Below, one piece after another: positions 61,561 to 64,000 of a stretch of DNA of 64,000 nucleotides; within the stretch, counting starts at the first letter, position 1, and each line of letters begins with the position of its first letter. The DNA lies in NCBI RefSeq assembly GCF_007655135.1, contig NC_045134.1, positions 2,996,982 to 3,060,981 of the forward strand, given 5' to 3'. Source of the stretch: Punica granatum. Taxonomy: Eukaryota; Streptophyta; Magnoliopsida; Myrtales; Lythraceae. The translations under genes and the position numbers were made by a program. The notes under the pieces are model-generated. The model did not search any database, was not told the origin of the DNA, and was given only the letters and a program-made list of their open reading frames with translations.

Positions 61561-61580
61561 GGCCTGAAAAGAAGGGAACT

Positions 61581-61940
61581 TTACCATTTGGGGAGTGGCA
61601 TGCCTGCTTCCCGGGCTTGCTGTTTGGCCCCATTGGTCCGGCCATTGAAGTCAAAGCTCTTCCCTTTATTGCACCAGCTCGGCTCATTCCAAGGGAAAGC
61701 GCCAGGAAGCTCCGGTAACGCATCCGGCAGTTTTCCTTTCTTTGTCTTTTATCCCCCATTTTCTCCTTCAGTTTGGACTATGAGAGCCAGAAACCGGTAA
61801 TCGGAAACCGCCACGACGGAGCCACGTTTCATAATCGGAGCTGAGTAGGGGAAAGCGGCGGAATCCCTGGGGAGCGTCACCGTGGCGTTTCAGCTGCTGG
61901 AACGGGCCTCGGTGCAGCTAAGCGGAGTAAGCACAGCCAT
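61581..61940 (-). pseudogene. Unrecognised broken frame, 120 codons with two in-frame stops
   Basis: On the minus strand one frame runs from an ATG at 61940 (MAVLTPLSCTEARSSS) through TGA (61892-61890). It then gives ATVTLPRDSAAFPYSAPIMK and RGSVVAVSDYRFLALIVQTE, crosses TAA (61751-61749), and continues as KLPDALPELPGAFPWNEPSW, ending at TAA (61583-61581). The composition looks coding and the region is G/C-rich, unlike its flanks. AATG/GTAAAG at the end could be a splice donor. A different frame gives a 75-residue MGDKRQRKENCRMRYRSFLA peptide. It may be a decayed gene, a leader with upstream frames, or chance. I do not recognise the family. Confidence 0.3.
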
Positions 61941-62207
61941 GGCCGTTCTGAAGTTCACGAGAAAAATATTTCTATTGTTATTTACATTATTTTATATTTT
62001 TAATATAGATTAATTTTTCATAAGTAATTTATTTAATAATTTAATTACTATTATATTCCATAAAAATTATTATTATATTAATAGTAAACAATAATAATAT
62101 CTTAGCTCGGGCCTCATACATAGAGCTTCAACTTTTAAAGCCAAAATCAATTTTATTTTCACAATTTGAATGGTGCTCTTATGCTATCAAGTATTCGATT
62201 GACGAGG

Positions 62208-62343
62208 CATGGATGATTAGGTGACCAGGCAAATTTTAGTCGGATGCCGTATATTAAAATTGAAATTATTGCATCCATGGATGATTAGGTGACCAGGCAA
62301 ATTTTAGTCGGATGCCGTATATTAAAATTGAAATTATTGCATC
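62208..62343. repeat. Perfect 68-base tandem duplication
   Basis: Two identical 68-base units (62208-62275 and 62276-62343) begin CATGGATGATTAGGTGACCA and end AAATTATTGCATC. I found no mismatch, which points to a recent event. It is non-coding and lies between the broken frame and RPS26. Confidence 0.95.
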
Positions 62344-62929
62344 CGACATGGTATTAGCACAGGCAGACATTATTGTCAAGATATAAATAGACAATTCAGA
62401 GAAACACGAATACTCGACATTTCTCATCCTGCAGCTCCTATTCATCCGGGTGCAAGTCGAGAACAAGGCAGACGATAACATCAGCATCAGCAAGTTTCGG
62501 TAATTGCAAATTCATAGTTTCACTGGTTCAAGTAGGGATGAAAGATAGCACAAGACACCATGATCACTCCCTGAAAATTACTTCCTGTCTGGACAGCCAA
62601 TAAAATGCATCACGGGGCAATCTGTTTCTTCAAATAGGCTGTCAGCCAATTCATGGTCACAGCCCTCTGATGCATTGAAACCAAGTCGAATTTCCAATTA
62701 AATAACTGCTGTGAAGACTTCAAAATAACCATAGGGATACGACACTAAGGGAAGGGGTTATGATTTGTGAGTATTGCATTCCAAGGGATTCACTTTCTCT
62801 AAACAAGATGCTCCAAACCAAAAGGCTCTGATGCCAGCAACTGGCATACCAAAATCTTCCTACAAAACTCGGGTGCATAAGTCTAAAAGCATAGTAACAG
62901 CATAAAGAAAGATTCTTGCTTCAGCTCCT

Positions 62930-63993
62930 TCAGCTACGAACAGGAGGTGGACCTCCAGTGCGAGGACCTTGTCCAGGCTGGCCCGGCTTCTGCATGTCAT
63001 CCTGAATTTGTAGAAATAATGGTAAATAAAAGGGTTTTGACAATCAAATGACAATAAACGCACAATAAGATAATAAATTATGGGAACCAATCCGGAAAAA
63101 GCAGACTATCCCGGCTCAGCAAGCAAGTTAATTTTAGTAACAAAAGAGATGCAAGAGGAAGATTCGTTCCAAAAAAGTCACAAGATGAAACATAACGAAT
63201 GAACTTCAAAGAGATATAATTGGTCTAGCCCAAGCTGTTTTGGCAAATATTTGCTTGATCAATTCAGGCTAAACCCCTCAATTAGGAGTCCTGTGGAAAC
63301 GAGGGACAGCCTCTAATGACTCAATCCAGCGAACTTAGACTTCCGAACATAAGATGACATTAACCCACATGAGCACACATTACCCAAGACAGCCAGCATA
63401 TGATTTGACAACCAACTATGCAACTCAATCAACCCCATTTTTTCTCAAATTCAACAACATAGTCATTACTATTTTGTCTTTTTTCTCCTATTTAATAATA
63501 AGTTCTAACGCATTTTTTTCTAACCATTATTACAATCAATTTTTTAATAATAAATTCCCCCAATATACTCTCATTCTTTCATCGATTCAATAGCATAATC
63601 ATTACTTTTTATCTTTTTCTCCAATTCAATAATAAATTCCCACACATACTTTTTCCTAACAATCATTACAATCCCATTTAAATATAAACATTAATATTTG
63701 GAATAGACATTACCAAACACAACCTAAACGACATGAGCAAACTTCCTCCATGGGTAAATTCCCCATACCCCATGCCATCCAAGGATGAAGGCCTTCTATA
63801 CGAGGTAAGCAGAAAATAAGAGCAAACATCAGATGAAGCTGAACCAAGCTTAAACGTACCCGGCGCCTCATGAAACGCTGAGGTGGCTGACGGTTCCTCC
63901 TGTCAGTGCGGGAGCGGACCCTCACAACGTGAGAGTGAATAGCACAGGACACACAGTACTGCATCTTGGCATAAAGCTTCGGAAGGGTATAGG
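62930..63993 (-). CDS. RPS26: 40S ribosomal protein S26 (eS26), 3' part
   Basis: The last two exons are present: 63993-63860 and 63001-62930. The first starts two bases into a codon after a TCTGTAG acceptor and reads [20 protein letters not shown], then [20 protein letters not shown] and MRRR. The second reads [20 protein letters not shown] and VRS before TGA. These are the C-terminal two thirds of plant eS26, including the second CxxC of its zinc site (CVSC). The N-terminal exons, with the first CxxC, lie beyond base 64000. The protein sits at the mRNA exit of the small subunit and contacts the mRNA 5' side. The intron between the exons (63002-63859) contains A/T-rich repeats. Confidence 0.95.
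63380..63722. repeat. MITE-like, internally repeated sequence in an RPS26 intron
   Basis: Two related blocks of about 130 bases (about 63440-63580 and 63585-63700) share CATA(G/A)TCATTACT, TTTTTCTCC, CAATAATAA(A/G)TTC and ATTACAATC. The right edge reads AATAGACATTACCAAACACA, the typical TTTGGTAATGTC end of plant hAT-like MITEs when inverted. A matching left end was not pinned down. Confidence 0.45.
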
Positions 63994-64000
63994 CTACAGA

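Noticed and set aside
61480..61800. Plus-strand frame of 106 codons
   Set aside because: It lacks splice partners or family features. The minus strand is more coding-like here, though also broken.

Overview
This is a gene-rich stretch of a dicot plant nuclear genome. The genes have many short GT-AG introns and encode plant-specific proteins. The A/T-rich gaps between them hold SINE-like repeats, TRIM elements, a solo LTR, foldback elements and microsatellites. No virus, CRISPR array, rRNA gene or convincing tRNA gene was seen. I read the exon models by eye by joining splice sites that keep the frame. Seven genes close completely from ATG to stop, an eighth (the small peptide) is a single exon, a ninth (AZG1) is intronless, and a tenth is cut by the window end.

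Layout from left to right. Bases 1-7.4 kb are non-genic and contain a 0.9 kb tandem duplication and SINE-like repeats. AZG1, an adenine-guanine permease, is at 7599-9359 (+). Bases 9.4-16.1 kb show no gene. RRP42, an exosome core subunit, is at 16575-18463 (+). LSF2, a plastid phosphoglucan phosphatase, is at 19816-21488 (+). It converges on a 12-exon NTT/Npt-like membrane transporter at 22521-26101 (-). Bases 26.5-29.1 kb hold a foldback element, a decayed transposase-like frame and a stray LSF2-like exon fragment. A small plastid-type membrane protein with a CxxC/HxxC motif is at 29604-30878 (-). A complete TRIM retroelement is at 32103-32603. KUP2, a potassium transporter, is at 36375-39883 (-). 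A small secreted peptide precursor ending in SPGMGH is at 44022-44297 (-). A solo LTR is at 45902-46621. An alpha-galactosidase of the AGAL3 type is at 47571-51461 (+), with a second TRIM in its first intron. A poly(A)-polymerase/OAS-like nucleotidyltransferase is at 52199-59573 (-). An unassigned, broken frame is at 61581-61940 (-). The 3' end of RPS26 (eS26) is at 62930-63993 (-) and runs out of the window.

Gene order is informative. From memory of the Arabidopsis map, AZG1 and LSF2 are close neighbours (At3g10960, At3g10940). AGAL3, the nucleotidyltransferase and RPS26 lie together at At3g56310-56340. A nucleotidyltransferase, RPS26 and KUP2 lie together at At2g40510-40540. The window therefore looks like a conserved ancestral eudicot block. 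The genes are mostly housekeeping (RNA processing, translation, starch turnover, ion, purine and sugar metabolism). They do not form one pathway.

I did not find a clearly new biological system. The parts least explained by known families are the SPGMGH peptide precursor, the CxxC/HxxC membrane protein, the uncharacterised transporter and the broken frame at 61.6-61.9 kb. The species cannot be fixed from the sequence alone.
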